Shown: positions 9,978-20,285 of the stretch, piece after piece
Layout of the letters: the number at the start of each line of letters is the position of its first letter
How positions within the stretch are numbered: the stretch's first letter is position 1
Assembly (NCBI GenBank): GCA_016207665.1
Contig: JACQPG010000064.1
Location: 1 to 64,000, forward strand
DNA length: 64,000 nt
Direction of reading: 5' to 3'
Origin: Elusimicrobiota bacterium
GTDB lineage: Bacteria; Elusimicrobiota; Elusimicrobia; UBA1565; UBA9628
The notes under the pieces: generated by a model
Told to the model about the DNA's origin: nothing
What the model saw: only the letters and a program-made list of their open reading frames with translations
Database searches by the model: none
Program-made: the position numbers and the translations under genes

Positions 9978-10709
9978 ATGGCCATCAATCCCGGGGCCTG
10001 GGCCGCCTTCGTCGCCGGCGTGGCCTCGTTTTTATCGCCGTGCGTTCTCCCGCTCGTCCCCGGCTATATCTCTTTCATTTCCGGTCTGTCGCTCGAGGAG
10101 CTGTCCCAGGGACACGACAGGCGCGCCGTCATGCGCCAGGCGGGTGTCGGCTCGGTTTTCTTCGTCCTGGGCTTCACCTTGGTCTTCACGGCGCTGGGCG
10201 CGTCCGCCTCGGCCATCGGAAGCTTCCTGGCCCAGCATCTCTCAATGATCAGCCGCTTCGCCGGAGCCCTGATCATGCTCTTCGGCCTTCACATTTCGGG
10301 AATACTTCCCATCAAGTGGCTCTACTACGAGAAGCGGCTCTCCGCTTCCGCGGTCAAGCCGAGCGCCGGGGGCGCGTTCCTGATGGGCCTGGCCTTCGCC
10401 TTCGGCTGGACCCCCTGCATAGGCCCCATATTGGCCTCCATACTCGCCTTGGCCGCCACCCAAGAAACGGTGCGACAAGGCATGACGCTGCTGGCGATCT
10501 ATTCGCTCGGACTGGGCATCCCCTTCATACTGACCGCGCTGGCCATCAACGGCTTCCTCCAATTCTTCGCCCGTTACAAGCGCTATATACGCTGGGGAGA
10601 GATCGGGGCGGGCGTGTTGTTGATCGTCATCGGCGCGCTGGTCTTCACCAACCGCCTGACCCTGCTCGTGCAGCTCTTGCCGCGTTCCTTGTACCAATTC
10701 GCGCTCTAA
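9978..10709 (+). CDS. ccdA: CcdA-type cytochrome c biogenesis / thiol-disulfide interchange membrane protein
   Basis: FVAGVASFLSPCVLPLVPGYISFISGLS and GLAFAFGWTPCIGPILASILALAA, the two conserved Cys-Pro motifs. Confidence 0.95.
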   Translation: MAINPGAWAAFVAGVASFLSPCVLPLVPGYISFISGLSLEELSQGHDRRAVMRQAGVGSVFFVLGFTLVFTALGASASAIGSFLAQHLSMISRFAGALIMLFGLHISGILPIKWLYYEKRLSASAVKPSAGGAFLMGLAFAFGWTPCIGPILASILALAATQETVRQGMTLLAIYSLGLGIPFILTALAINGFLQFFARYKRYIRWGEIGAGVLLIVIGALVFTNRLTLLVQLLPRSLYQFAL

Positions 10710-11515
10710 TGCGTGCAATCGCTTTTCTCATCATCCTGGCCTGGCCGGCCCACGCTCGCGCGGCGGCTCAGGTATTCCCCCGCTCAGACGAGGTGTTTCG
10801 CAAGCTCTTGGCCGATCCCAGGCAGATACAGCTTTGGGCCTCTTATTACAGGCACGAGGGACGCAACACCGGCGACGTGGGCCTAGGCCACTCCTGGGGC
10901 ATGCGCCGCTGGCTATGGAAGGAGTGGACGCTCCAGAGGGATATCGAGGGCCTGGCCAATTCTCGTTTCTTGCTCTCCGGCTCGGTCAATGAGTTCCAAA
11001 CCGTGGATTTTTTCGCCAACCTCCCCCTGGAGTTCCGCCGCAGGGAGTTTTCCGGCATATTCATGCTTTTCCACGAGAGCTCGCACCTGGGCGACGACTA
11101 CATCCGCCGCACCAACGACAAGGGGTTTCGATACAGCGTCGACGGGCTGCGCACGGTCCTGTCCCTGGAGCCGCCGGGCCCCGCGCGAATCTATATCGGC
11201 GGATCCCACGTGCTCCATTCCATTCCTTCCCCGGATCGCGGCGCCATACAAGCCGGCTTGGAGCTTACGGGGCCTTCCCACAAAATGCTGGGCCGCTATC
11301 CGGCGCAGCCTTATCTGGCGCAAGACTTCCACTGGAAGGAAACGGTCCGCTGGAACGGCAATAGCCACACCGTTCTAGGCGTCAAGCTCAAGATCGAGGG
11401 CGTGATACGCTCCATGCGCATGCAGGTAGGATACTTCAACGGCCACTCGCCTTATGGGCAATTCTACACTCGCCACGAGCATTACGCCGACATCGGCATG
11501 GGCTTCGACCTATGA
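10709..11515 (+). CDS. DUF1207-like exported protein
   Basis: Signal peptide (MRAIAFLIILAWPAHARAAA); FPRSDEVFRKLLADPRQIQLWASYYRH...MLFHESSHLGDDYIRR. ATG overlaps the ccdA stop codon. Confidence 0.75.
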   Translation: MRAIAFLIILAWPAHARAAAQVFPRSDEVFRKLLADPRQIQLWASYYRHEGRNTGDVGLGHSWGMRRWLWKEWTLQRDIEGLANSRFLLSGSVNEFQTVDFFANLPLEFRRREFSGIFMLFHESSHLGDDYIRRTNDKGFRYSVDGLRTVLSLEPPGPARIYIGGSHVLHSIPSPDRGAIQAGLELTGPSHKMLGRYPAQPYLAQDFHWKETVRWNGNSHTVLGVKLKIEGVIRSMRMQVGYFNGHSPYGQFYTRHEHYADIGMGFDL

Positions 11516-11562
11516 TCTAGGGATAGCCAGTCCGGGGCCCGCTTTTAGTAAAATACCTATCC

Positions 11563-14160
11563 ATGTTGTCCGTCGAATCTCTTCCCGACACGCCGGTCAT
11601 GCGCCAGTACCAGGAGCTCAAGAAGGGCCGCCCCGACGCCATACTCTTCTTCCGATTGGGCGACTTCTACGAGATGTTCGGCGAGGACGCCAAGCTGGCC
11701 GCGCCGCTGCTAGGCCTCGTGTTGACCGCCCGCCAGGAAGTGCCCATGTGCGGCGTGCCTTATCATAACAGCCAGAACTATATCGGCAAGCTGCTGCGGG
11801 CCGGGCACAAGGTGGCCATCGCGGACCAGGTCGAGGAGCCCTCCAAGGAGAAGAAACTGGTGCGGCGGGAGGTGACCCGGCTGATCACGCCTGGAACCAT
11901 CATCGAGGAGAACCTGCTCGAGCCGGCCGCCTCCAACTATCTCGTGGCCGTATCGCTCGACATCGTCGGTTGGGGGGCGGCCTGCGTGGACGTCTCGACG
12001 GGCGAGTTCTGGGCCACCGAGGCGCTCAACGACCGCGGCCAGAGACGCCTGCTCGATCTGCTCGCCCGCGTGAGCCCCGCCGAGTTGCTTTTGAGCGAAG
12101 CGGCCATGAAGGGCTTGCCTTGGAAGTCCACGCTGCCCCGAGCCTGCCTGACCCGTTACGAGCCGGACCCCCGCGGCGAGCTTCGGTCCTCGTGGAGGGA
12201 CTCCCCACCCTGGCCCAACCGCCCGCTCGCGACCCGGGCCGCTCTCATGGTCGAGCGCTACGTGGCCGGCACCCAATTCCATCTCAAGGAGCTGCTCAAG
12301 CCGGCTTATCGCGAATCCGGGTCCGAGATGCAACTCGATGAGACGGCCATACGCACCCTCGAGCTGGTCGAATCGTCGACGGGCGAGCGGAGGCACACGC
12401 TATGGGGCCTCTTGGATCTATGCCGCACCCCAATGGGAAGCCGCCATTTACGCCATTGGATACTGCACCCTTCCACGGAAATCCGGGATATCGAGCAGAG
12501 GCAGAACTGCGTGGAGGACCTGCTCAATAAGCCGGAAGCCCGCAGATCCCTTCGCGCTCTGTTGGACGAATTCGCCGACCTCCCTCGAGTGATCAGCCGG
12601 CTGGGCACTCGCCAAGCCGGCCCTCGCGATCTGGGGGCCCTGCGACGCTCCCTCGAGGCGCTCGAGGCCCTGGCTCGATGGTTGGCGGCGAGCGATTTTT
12701 GCCCGGGCCTGTCGGGGCTTTCCGGCCCGCTGCAAGACACCGTGCAAAACCTGGCCGACTTGTCTCGCACCCTTTCCCTCGCCTTGCGCGACGAGCTGCC
12801 CGCGAGGATCTCCGACGGCTACTTCATCAAATCGGGCTATCATGCCCAGCTCGAAGAGCTGAGAGCGCTCAAGTCGGACGGCCAAGGCTTCCTGGCGCGG
12901 CTGGAGGCCGAGGAGCGGCAGGCCACGGGCATAAACTCGCTCAAGGCCGGCTACAACTCCGTGTTCGGCTATTATTTCGAGGTCAGCAAGGCCAACCAAG
13001 ATAAGGTGCCGGCGCGATTCTCGCGCAAGCAGACCTTGACCAATGCCGAGCGCTACATCACCCCGGAGCTCAAGGAGCTCGAGAACAAAATACTCGGCGC
13101 CGAGGAGAAGATGCTGCGGCTCGAGGCCCGGCTTTTCGAGGATCTGCGCGAGCAAGCCCTGCGCAAACACGAGGCGGTGCTTACGGCGGCCAAGTCGATC
13201 AGCGAGCTCGATGTGTTCCAATCCTTGGCCGAGGCCGCATCGCGATTCGATTGGGCGAAACCCGTCGTCGATCTAAGCCACGATCTCCGCATCACCGAGG
13301 GCCGCCACCCCGTCCTCTCGGCCTGGCTGCCGGCCGGTTCTTTCGTACCGAATTCGATCGAGCTCGAGGCGGACAACGCCCAGGTCATGATCCTCACCGG
13401 CCCGAACATGTCGGGCAAATCCACTTTCCTACGGCAGAACGCCCTGATCGCTTTGATGGCCCAGATCGGCTCCTTCGTGCCGGCTCGATCCGCGAAGATC
13501 GGGCTGGTGGACAGGATATTGACTCGGATCGGCGCCCAGGACACGCTGGCTCGCGGAGAGTCGACCTTCATGGTGGAGATGAAGGAGACTTCCTACATCT
13601 TGCGATCGGCCACGACCCGAAGCCTCCTAATACTCGATGAAGTTGGGCGCGGCACCTCCACTTTCGACGGCATCTCGATCGCCTGGGCGGTGCTCGAGCA
13701 CCTTAACGCCGCCTATGCGGCGACGCCAGGTCCTCGCGGGCCCAGGGTGCTGTTCGCCACCCACTATTTGGAGCTTACGGAGCTGGCCCGCAGCCTGGCG
13801 GGCGTGGTGAATTTCAATATAGAGGCCAAGGAATGGACGGCGGCTGACGGCAAGACAGAGGTGGTATTCCTCCATAGGATCGCTCCAGGCCCGGCTGACC
13901 GATCCTACGGCATCCACGTGGCGGCCCTGGCCGGGTTGCCGGCGCCCGTGCTGGCCCGCTCCCGCGAGATATTGGCCAAGCTCGAGAACGAGTCGGCCTC
14001 CGGGTCCCTGATGGGCCGCGGCAGCCGCGAGCCGGAGCTGCCCTTGTTTCCCAAGGAGCTGAGCCATCCGGTCCTCGAATCCCTGCGCTTGCTCGATCCG
14101 CAGAACATGACGCCGCTCGAGGCGCTTTCCGCGCTCTCGGAGCTGCGCAAGAAGATCTGA
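11563..14160 (+). CDS. mutS: DNA mismatch repair protein MutS
   Basis: TPVMRQYQELKKGRPDAILFFRLGDFYEMF; TGPNMSGKSTFLRQNALIALMAQIGSFVPA; LLILDEVGRGTSTFDGISIAWAVLEHL. Confidence 0.98.
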   Translation: MLSVESLPDTPVMRQYQELKKGRPDAILFFRLGDFYEMFGEDAKLAAPLLGLVLTARQEVPMCGVPYHNSQNYIGKLLRAGHKVAIADQVEEPSKEKKLVRREVTRLITPGTIIEENLLEPAASNYLVAVSLDIVGWGAACVDVSTGEFWATEALNDRGQRRLLDLLARVSPAELLLSEAAMKGLPWKSTLPRACLTRYEPDPRGELRSSWRDSPPWPNRPLATRAALMVERYVAGTQFHLKELLKPAYRESGSEMQLDETAIRTLELVESSTGERRHTLWGLLDLCRTPMGSRHLRHWILHPSTEIRDIEQRQNCVEDLLNKPEARRSLRALLDEFADLPRVISRLGTRQAGPRDLGALRRSLEALEALARWLAASDFCPGLSGLSGPLQDTVQNLADLSRTLSLALRDELPARISDGYFIKSGYHAQLEELRALKSDGQGFLARLEAEERQATGINSLKAGYNSVFGYYFEVSKANQDKVPARFSRKQTLTNAERYITPELKELENKILGAEEKMLRLEARLFEDLREQALRKHEAVLTAAKSISELDVFQSLAEAASRFDWAKPVVDLSHDLRITEGRHPVLSAWLPAGSFVPNSIELEADNAQVMILTGPNMSGKSTFLRQNALIALMAQIGSFVPARSAKIGLVDRILTRIGAQDTLARGESTFMVEMKETSYILRSATTRSLLILDEVGRGTSTFDGISIAWAVLEHLNAAYAATPGPRGPRVLFATHYLELTELARSLAGVVNFNIEAKEWTAADGKTEVVFLHRIAPGPADRSYGIHVAALAGLPAPVLARSREILAKLENESASGSLMGRGSREPELPLFPKELSHPVLESLRLLDPQNMTPLEALSALSELRKKI

Positions 14161-15923
14161 TGCCGGCGATACAGGTGCTGCCTCAGGAAGTCGCCAGCCG
14201 CATAGCGGCTGGCGAGGTGATCGAGAGGCCGGCCTCCATGCTCAAGGAGCTGCTCGAGAATTCGATCGACGCCGGCGCGACCCGCATCGATATAGAGTCC
14301 TGGCAGGCCGGCAAGAAGATGCTGCGCGTCTCGGACAACGGCTGCGGCATGGACGCCCGGGACTGCGAGCTCTGCCTGGGACGGCACGCCACGAGCAAGA
14401 TCCGCGCCTTCTCGGACCTGTCGGAGCTTCGTAGTTTCGGGTTCCGAGGAGAAGCGCTATTCGCCATCGCTTCGGTCAGCCGGCTGACTCTCCTCAGCCG
14501 CCCTCCGGAGTCGGCGGAGGGGTGGAAGGTCGAATGCGAGGCGGGACACGTGCTGCGCTCCGCTCCCGCCGGAGCGGCCCCCGGCACCACCATCGAGGTG
14601 CGGGATCTGTTCTTCAACACTCCGGCCCGGCTCAAATTCCTGAAATCCGACCCTCTGGAGAAATCGCGCCTGTCCCAAGCGGTGGAGGAAGCGGCCCTCG
14701 CCCATCCAGAGCTCAGCTTGTCTTACAAATCCGAAGGCCGTCAGCAGCTGCGTTTCGACCGCGCGGGCGGCGGGGACCCGATGGATAATCTGCGGAGCCG
14801 AGCAAGCGCCGTTTTGGGCCAGGAACTGTCCCAAGGGCTGCTCCCGGTTGTGGCCCAGCGACCAGGCCTGTCCATGCGCATGTTGCTTTCCCCCATCGGC
14901 GCCTTATCCGCCTCCCGAAACCTCCAATATTGGTTCGTCAACCGCCGGCCTATAGAATCACGTCTCCTTCAACAGGCGCTCTATCGGGCTTATGACGCCT
15001 ATCGCAGCAAGGATCGGCACCCCGTGTGCGTGGCTCAGATCGAGCTCCCTCCCGACGCCTTCGACGTGAATGTCCATCCGGGCAAGCGGGAGATACGCTT
15101 CCGCTCGGATAGGGATATGTTCGAGATCGTCTCGGGATTGGTCTCCTCGGCCCTTTACAAGAACCACTCGCCCCAGCCATTGGACGTCGAAAGCCGGCCC
15201 CTGGCGGCCTCCTATCCCAGGTCGCCGGCCGCTGTGAGCTACTCATTGACGCCGGAGTCGACCGCCCCAAGCCTCGTTCTCGAGACGGCTCCCAGCCAAG
15301 CTTTGGTCCCGCCCAGCGGCTCTCCCGTCTGGTTCACCCCCCCCTTCCGATTCTTGGGGCAGATCGAAAGCAGCTATCTGGTGTTCGAGGCCGCCGGAGG
15401 GATTTTCGTGCTCGATCAACATGCGGCGGCGGAGCGCATCCTGTTCGAGAGAGTGCTGTCCGAGATCGAGGAAGGCGGAGCCCGCGCGCAGCGGCTCATG
15501 CTGCCGATGGTCTTCGAGCTGCCGGCCTCGGCCGCGCAAAAAGTGCTTTCGCGCGCGGCGCGGCTCAACCGTCTGGGATTCGAGATCGAAGCCTCGGGAA
15601 GGACCGGGATAGCGGTCCTGGCCGCGCCCGCGCTTTTCGGCGATGACGCCGCCCAGCTCAAGGAGCTCGTGCACCGCCTCATCGACTGCGTCAGCGACCC
15701 CGCCGGCCCGGTGGCCGATGTCCGCCACGACGCAATCGCCATGATTGCCTGCAAGGCCGCGGTCAAGGCGCATGATCCCCTTGGCGAAAGAGAGGCCCTG
15801 CGCCTGCTCGAGGAGCTTAAGGACTGCCGAGATGGCGGCTCCTGCCCGCACGGCCGGCGCGCCATACTGGCTCTGGGCCGCGACGAGCTGGCGAGGCGCT
15901 TCCAGCGCCCCGGAGCGCCATGA
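14160..15923 (+). CDS. mutL: DNA mismatch repair protein MutL
   Basis: IQVLPQEVASRIAAGEVIERPASMLKELLENSIDAGA; GFRGEALFAIASVSRL; C-terminal DQHAAAERILFE. Confidence 0.97.
   Translation: MPAIQVLPQEVASRIAAGEVIERPASMLKELLENSIDAGATRIDIESWQAGKKMLRVSDNGCGMDARDCELCLGRHATSKIRAFSDLSELRSFGFRGEALFAIASVSRLTLLSRPPESAEGWKVECEAGHVLRSAPAGAAPGTTIEVRDLFFNTPARLKFLKSDPLEKSRLSQAVEEAALAHPELSLSYKSEGRQQLRFDRAGGGDPMDNLRSRASAVLGQELSQGLLPVVAQRPGLSMRMLLSPIGALSASRNLQYWFVNRRPIESRLLQQALYRAYDAYRSKDRHPVCVAQIELPPDAFDVNVHPGKREIRFRSDRDMFEIVSGLVSSALYKNHSPQPLDVESRPLAASYPRSPAAVSYSLTPESTAPSLVLETAPSQALVPPSGSPVWFTPPFRFLGQIESSYLVFEAAGGIFVLDQHAAAERILFERVLSEIEEGGARAQRLMLPMVFELPASAAQKVLSRAARLNRLGFEIEASGRTGIAVLAAPALFGDDAAQLKELVHRLIDCVSDPAGPVADVRHDAIAMIACKAAVKAHDPLGEREALRLLEELKDCRDGGSCPHGRRAILALGRDELARRFQRPGAP
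14191..14215 (+). other. Perfect 11-bp hairpin (TCGCCAGCCGC-ATA-GCGGCTGGCGA) within the 5' end of mutL
   Basis: Arms 14191-14201 and 14205-14215, loop 14202-14204. Confidence 0.5.
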
Positions 15924-16714
15924 GCGAAAAGATACTCGTCCTGGAAAGCGACAGCTCGATCTACACCCTCCTGGAGAACGCCCTGCGCGCCAAGGGCTTC
16001 GATATCCTCGATATCAAGGAGCCGGCCGAGGCCCTGCGCAGGATACAGAGCGAGCGCCCCGCCTTGGCGCTCATCGACATACGGCTGCCTAAGACGCTCA
16101 ATGGCTTCGAGATATGCCGCATGATCACGAACGTCGAGCGACTCGCCACGGAGGTCCTGCTCATCAGCTCCACGTCGGTCGAGGAGGCGGAGCGGCTCAA
16201 GGCCTATGAATCCGGAGCGATCGGTTTCTACGAGACCCCTCTCGGCCTGAGGACCCTCGCCGACGACATCAGCGCCTTTCTCTCGAAGCCCGAGCCTTAC
16301 CTGCCGCTGGTCAGCCTCGCCGGCGCGCTGAACGTCTCAGCGGCGCCCAAGGTCGTGGTGATCGATGACGACGAGGACCAACTCAAGGCCGTCGCCATGA
16401 ATTTGCAGGAGCAGGCTTTCGTGCCGCATATCGCGCGCTCGGCCCGAAGGGGCATCATGCTCGTGCACAAGCTCAAGCCATCGGCCGTGATACTGGACGT
16501 CGGACTGCCAGATTTCTCCGGGGTCTTCGCGCTCAAGGCCCTCAAGTCGCACACCCGAACCCATCCGATCCCGGTCTACATGTGGACCGGCTCGGAACGG
16601 GAGGGACAAGAGCTCACCTCGCTCAATCGGGGAGCCGACGAATACCTGATCAAAGGAGCCCACGACGTCTCCGCCCTCCCATTGCGCATCAAGAGGCGGC
16701 TGGGCTTGTCCTGA
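15920..16714 (+). CDS. Tandem response-regulator receiver domain protein (no output domain)
   Basis: Two receiver domains: ILVLESDSSI...LALIDIRLPK and KVVVIDDDEDQ...AVILDVGLPDFSG; 4-nt overlap with mutL. Confidence 0.85.
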   Translation: MSEKILVLESDSSIYTLLENALRAKGFDILDIKEPAEALRRIQSERPALALIDIRLPKTLNGFEICRMITNVERLATEVLLISSTSVEEAERLKAYESGAIGFYETPLGLRTLADDISAFLSKPEPYLPLVSLAGALNVSAAPKVVVIDDDEDQLKAVAMNLQEQAFVPHIARSARRGIMLVHKLKPSAVILDVGLPDFSGVFALKALKSHTRTHPIPVYMWTGSEREGQELTSLNRGADEYLIKGAHDVSALPLRIKRRLGLS

Positions 16715-17533
16715 TCAACCCTCGTCACCGCCTCCATGCCGCGGTGTCGAGGACCAAAAGCCTCCTCCGAGATCAAAATACCAGTTCAACTGCTCGATCA
16801 CGTTGAGGCCTAGTATCATATGCACGTCAGGCCCATACGCCGCCCTGATCTTCGAAAACCCGGGATCGACGAACATTTCGGTTTCCCCGATCGGCACGCC
16901 CCCGATCTTCAGGGTCCTGGCGCGGTAGAGTTCCATTTCCACCTCTCCCAGCCGCTCGCGATTGATGAAGATGAAATCGGCCGCGTGCTGGCGCACGTAT
17001 TCTTCATCCACGACGCATACCTCCGAGCCGGTGTTCCAAAGAGCATGCACGGCGCCGCCTCCGATCGTCGCCCCGACGGCGAACTGGCCCCCGGAGAAGA
17101 TCAACAAGCGACCCGCCCATTGTTGCGCGGGGACGTTGATCTCCAGCACGTTCCGGTCGAAGTCGAAGGACACGCGTCTTCCGATCAGAGCGTCCATCCC
17201 TACCAAGGCGTGGCCGCCGCGGGGCCAGCCGACCATCCTGACCCGCCGCACGGGATGATCCCCTAGCTTGAAGGCCCTGACTCGCACCGTCTCGGTTTTC
17301 CGCCCTCCCCCGCGCCGCTTGTAGCGCGTCGAGGTCCGATAGGAAAGGGCGGTCCTGTCGAGGCCCGTGTCGAGCCGGCACCTTTCCGCGGCTCCGTCGA
17401 AGGCGCAATCGATGAGGAGCTTGTCCTCCTTGACCTCGAATCTCATCCTCACCGAAGGCGGGGCCTGCCCGTCTCTCGCCCAAGACGGGCAGGCCCACAG
17501 GATAAATAAGAAGACGGGCGACCGGGCGATCAC
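16715..17533 (-). CDS. Exported two-lobed retropepsin-like aspartyl protease-family protein
   Basis: Signal peptide; lobe 1 CRLDTGLDRTALS...ALVGMDALIG; lobe 2 ALWNTGSEVCVVD...MILGLNVIEQ. Confidence 0.75.
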   Translation of the reverse strand: MIARSPVFLFILWACPSWARDGQAPPSVRMRFEVKEDKLLIDCAFDGAAERCRLDTGLDRTALSYRTSTRYKRRGGGRKTETVRVRAFKLGDHPVRRVRMVGWPRGGHALVGMDALIGRRVSFDFDRNVLEINVPAQQWAGRLLIFSGGQFAVGATIGGGAVHALWNTGSEVCVVDEEYVRQHAADFIFINRERLGEVEMELYRARTLKIGGVPIGETEMFVDPGFSKIRAAYGPDVHMILGLNVIEQLNWYFDLGGGFWSSTPRHGGGDEG

Positions 17534-18030
17534 TATCTCCGCAGGGCCTGCTGGATCTCCATCGCGCGCTCATGGTGCTTCTCGAGGGCCGGCAGGATAT
17601 CGGCGATCAGGCCGGTGATTCGCTCGTTTTCGGGATTTCCCTGAGCGTCCCTGAGCATCTGGATGGCCTTCATGTGCTCTTCGTGCATCACCCTGACGAA
17701 CTCGCTGTCGAATTGACGGCCGCGCAATCCCTTGAGCCGATCGAAAGTCTGCTTCTGCTTGGGATCCGGAGACGCTTGGCCCACGGCGAGGCTATTCTGC
17801 CGGGCGAACTCCATAACCTTCTCCTCGGCCTTGCGATGCTCCTCGACCAGCATTTCTCCGAATTCCTTGACCTGGTCCGATTGGCCCTTGGACCTGGCCA
17901 TTTCGCCCAGCCGGATCTCGGAGGCGTTGATCTCATGCACCTTGGCCAAGACCTGCTCCGGGCCCATCTGGCTCTGCGCTGCATACGTCACCGAGGCCGC
18001 CAACAGCAACGCCAGCGAAACTGCTTTCAT
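17533..18030 (-). CDS. DUF4142-like exported ferritin-like protein
   Basis: Signal peptide; EINASEIRLGEMARSKGQSDQVKEFGEMLVEEHRKAEEKV...MHEEHMKAIQMLRDA; Shine-Dalgarno-like AAGGGGGG upstream of the ATG. Confidence 0.8.
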   Translation of the reverse strand: MKAVSLALLLAASVTYAAQSQMGPEQVLAKVHEINASEIRLGEMARSKGQSDQVKEFGEMLVEEHRKAEEKVMEFARQNSLAVGQASPDPKQKQTFDRLKGLRGRQFDSEFVRVMHEEHMKAIQMLRDAQGNPENERITGLIADILPALEKHHERAMEIQQALRR

Positions 18031-18121
18031 GGATCCCCCCTTGAGGCCGGTTCTTTACCAGCCAGAAGACGCTTTAGGATATCCGCGCGACGGGAGATTC
18101 TCTAGGAACGCAAGGTAAAGC

Positions 18122-18841
18122 TTATTGGACGCCCCACACGGGATGCCACTGGGGGATCAAGCGGACTGTCTTGAGCAAGGCCTGGGCCTGCCGAAAAAAC
18201 TTGACGGCTAAGGCCGGCTCGATGGGTCGTGTGCCAGCGGACGGAGTCGATGGCTGGAGAACCAGGGGAATGGTCGGATCGGCCTCTTGCAACAGGCGTA
18301 TCACCTGCCTCCACTCCGCTTCGGTGCTCGCGGATGTCAGCACGACCTTAACGAAAGTGCCCTTAGGCGCACGGCGCAGGAACTCCAGGTGCTCGGACCA
18401 ATACTCGCGCCCGGCCGCCGAGGGCAGCTTGACATCCATGGAGACCGCGTCGCAAAAGACCGCCAGTTCCCGCAAGGCCTCCGAGCGGGTGCCGTTGGTC
18501 TCAAGATAATTCTTGAATCCCTTCCGCCTCGCCCACTCCATCATGCCTCGGAGGAAGACCGGATGCAACAAGGGCTCGCCCCCGGTCCAGGAGACGAACT
18601 CCTGCCGCCTCTGCCGGTTGAGCTCCAATATACGCCGCTCCAGACGCCCGCGGGTCCACAACTGCCCAGAGGGAATGGGGATGGTATCGGGCTCGTCGCA
18701 ATAATCGCAGTGGAGGTTGCAGCCGCCAAAGCGGACGAATATCTGCCTTTGGCCGAGATAAGGACCTTCGCCCTGGAGCGAGGAAAAGACCTCGACAATG
18801 CGCGCCTTCGAGGCATCGGACAACTTAAGGGCCCGGGTCAT
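18122..18841 (-). CDS. queE: 7-carboxy-7-deazaguanine synthase (radical SAM)
   Basis: [38 protein letters not shown] (CxxxCxxC-type cluster) and [10 protein letters not shown]. Confidence 0.92.
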   Translation of the reverse strand: MTRALKLSDASKARIVEVFSSLQGEGPYLGQRQIFVRFGGCNLHCDYCDEPDTIPIPSGQLWTRGRLERRILELNRQRRQEFVSWTGGEPLLHPVFLRGMMEWARRKGFKNYLETNGTRSEALRELAVFCDAVSMDVKLPSAAGREYWSEHLEFLRRAPKGTFVKVVLTSASTEAEWRQVIRLLQEADPTIPLVLQPSTPSAGTRPIEPALAVKFFRQAQALLKTVRLIPQWHPVWGVQ

Positions 18842-19500
18842 GACAGCGCTGGGTCGGCCAGCCCCGCCTCCTCGAAACCCTTGGCCCTCAGCTTGCAGGA
18901 ATCGCAGCTGCGGCAAGGATGAGCCCCGCCTTGGTAGCAAGACCAGGTCAGCTCCATCGGCGCCCGCAGTCGCGCGGCGAGCAAGGCGATCCGGCGCTTA
19001 TCCAAACGGGACAAAGGAGCCAGGATACGCATCTTCCCACGGCGCGTGCCGAGCCTGGCTGCGCGCGAGAAGGCGGCGATGAACTCGGGCCGGCAATCGG
19101 GGTAGCCCGAATAATCCAGGGCATTGGCGCCATAGATCACGGCCTCGGCCCCCAGAGCGTCGGCCAAGGAAATTCCGATGGACAACAAGATCGAATTGCG
19201 GGCCGGGACATAGGTCGAGGGTATCCCGTCTCGTCCGATGCGGGAAAGCGGAGTGTCCGGAAGCCTTTGCCCCCGATCCACCAATGAGCTCGATTTGAGC
19301 CATGGCAGGCGCAGGGATATCTCATGCAGCGCCACCCCGGCCCTCTTGGCGACCTGGCGCGCCGCCCGCAGCTCCCTCTCATGTCTTTGCCCATAGCGCA
19401 CGGCCAGGGCCACCGGCGAAAAACCGCGGGCCATGGCCCAATAAAGAGCGGTCGTAGAATCCAGGCCACCCGATAAGAGAACGACGCAGATCCGCGGCAA
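18838..19500 (-). CDS. queC: 7-cyano-7-deazaguanine synthase
   Basis: [68 protein letters not shown]-terminal [23 protein letters not shown]. Confidence 0.95.
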   Translation of the reverse strand: MPRICVVLLSGGLDSTTALYWAMARGFSPVALAVRYGQRHERELRAARQVAKRAGVALHEISLRLPWLKSSSLVDRGQRLPDTPLSRIGRDGIPSTYVPARNSILLSIGISLADALGAEAVIYGANALDYSGYPDCRPEFIAAFSRAARLGTRRGKMRILAPLSRLDKRRIALLAARLRAPMELTWSCYQGGAHPCRSCDSCKLRAKGFEEAGLADPALS

Positions 19501-19503
19501 GGC

Positions 19504-20283
19504 TCAGTCCTTGGATCTGGCCGGGAACCTTCCCATGAGCGCCTCGCGGCAGATCTGGGCCAGCTCCGGAGTGGTCTTTTCGGCTCGCATGAGCCACTCG
19601 AGATACGAGGGCTCTCGCTCCACGACCTCGCGCAACGACAAGGTCCTATGCTTTCCGAAATTGAAGCTCGCCTCGCCGTTCCTCCATACGAATTTTCCCT
19701 CCGAATCGACGTGGCGCCCGTCCCGAGCCTGGCAAAACGCCGAAAGCGCGTCCAGTCCTTGAGGCAGGGCGTCATAACGGGCGAGCTGCGCGCACAGAAC
19801 CTCGTATGCCGCCCGGGCATCCGGCTCGGCCCGGTGAGCGCCGTCGAGCGGCTTGCCGCAATAGAATCGATAGGCCGCCGAAAGATTGCGCGGCTCCATC
19901 CGCTGGAATATCACCAGACCATCGATCACTCGGCGAGCCTCCAGCTTGAACTCGAAACCCGCGCGCTTGAACTCCGCGCCGAGCATCGGGATGTCGAAGC
20001 GCGCTATCCCGAAACCGCCCAAGTCGGCTCCCGCGAAGATCTCGAGCAGACGAGGAGCGAGGTCCTTAAAGGAAGGCGCCCCCCGCACCATCTCATCGCT
20101 GATGTGATGAACCTCGACGGCCTCGGTCGGTATCCGCATCCTGGGGTTGACCAGGGAAGAGAAAATCTTTTCAGAGCCGTCGATTTCCCGCCGGATGATC
20201 GCTATATCAACGATGCGATCCTCCAGGGGAGCCACCCCCGTCGCCTCAAGATCAAAGAACGCTATCGGCCTGTCATTTTTCAT
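19504..20283 (-). CDS. DNA polymerase III epsilon-like 3'-5' exonuclease (DEDD family)
   Basis: PIAFFDLEATGVAPLEDRIVDIAIIR (Exo I), GFGIARFDIPMLGAEF (Exo II), HRAEPDARAAYEVL (Exo III). Confidence 0.9.
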   Translation of the reverse strand: MKNDRPIAFFDLEATGVAPLEDRIVDIAIIRREIDGSEKIFSSLVNPRMRIPTEAVEVHHISDEMVRGAPSFKDLAPRLLEIFAGADLGGFGIARFDIPMLGAEFKRAGFEFKLEARRVIDGLVIFQRMEPRNLSAAYRFYCGKPLDGAHRAEPDARAAYEVLCAQLARYDALPQGLDALSAFCQARDGRHVDSEGKFVWRNGEASFNFGKHRTLSLREVVEREPSYLEWLMRAEKTTPELAQICREALMGRFPARSKD

Positions 20284-20285
20284 CG

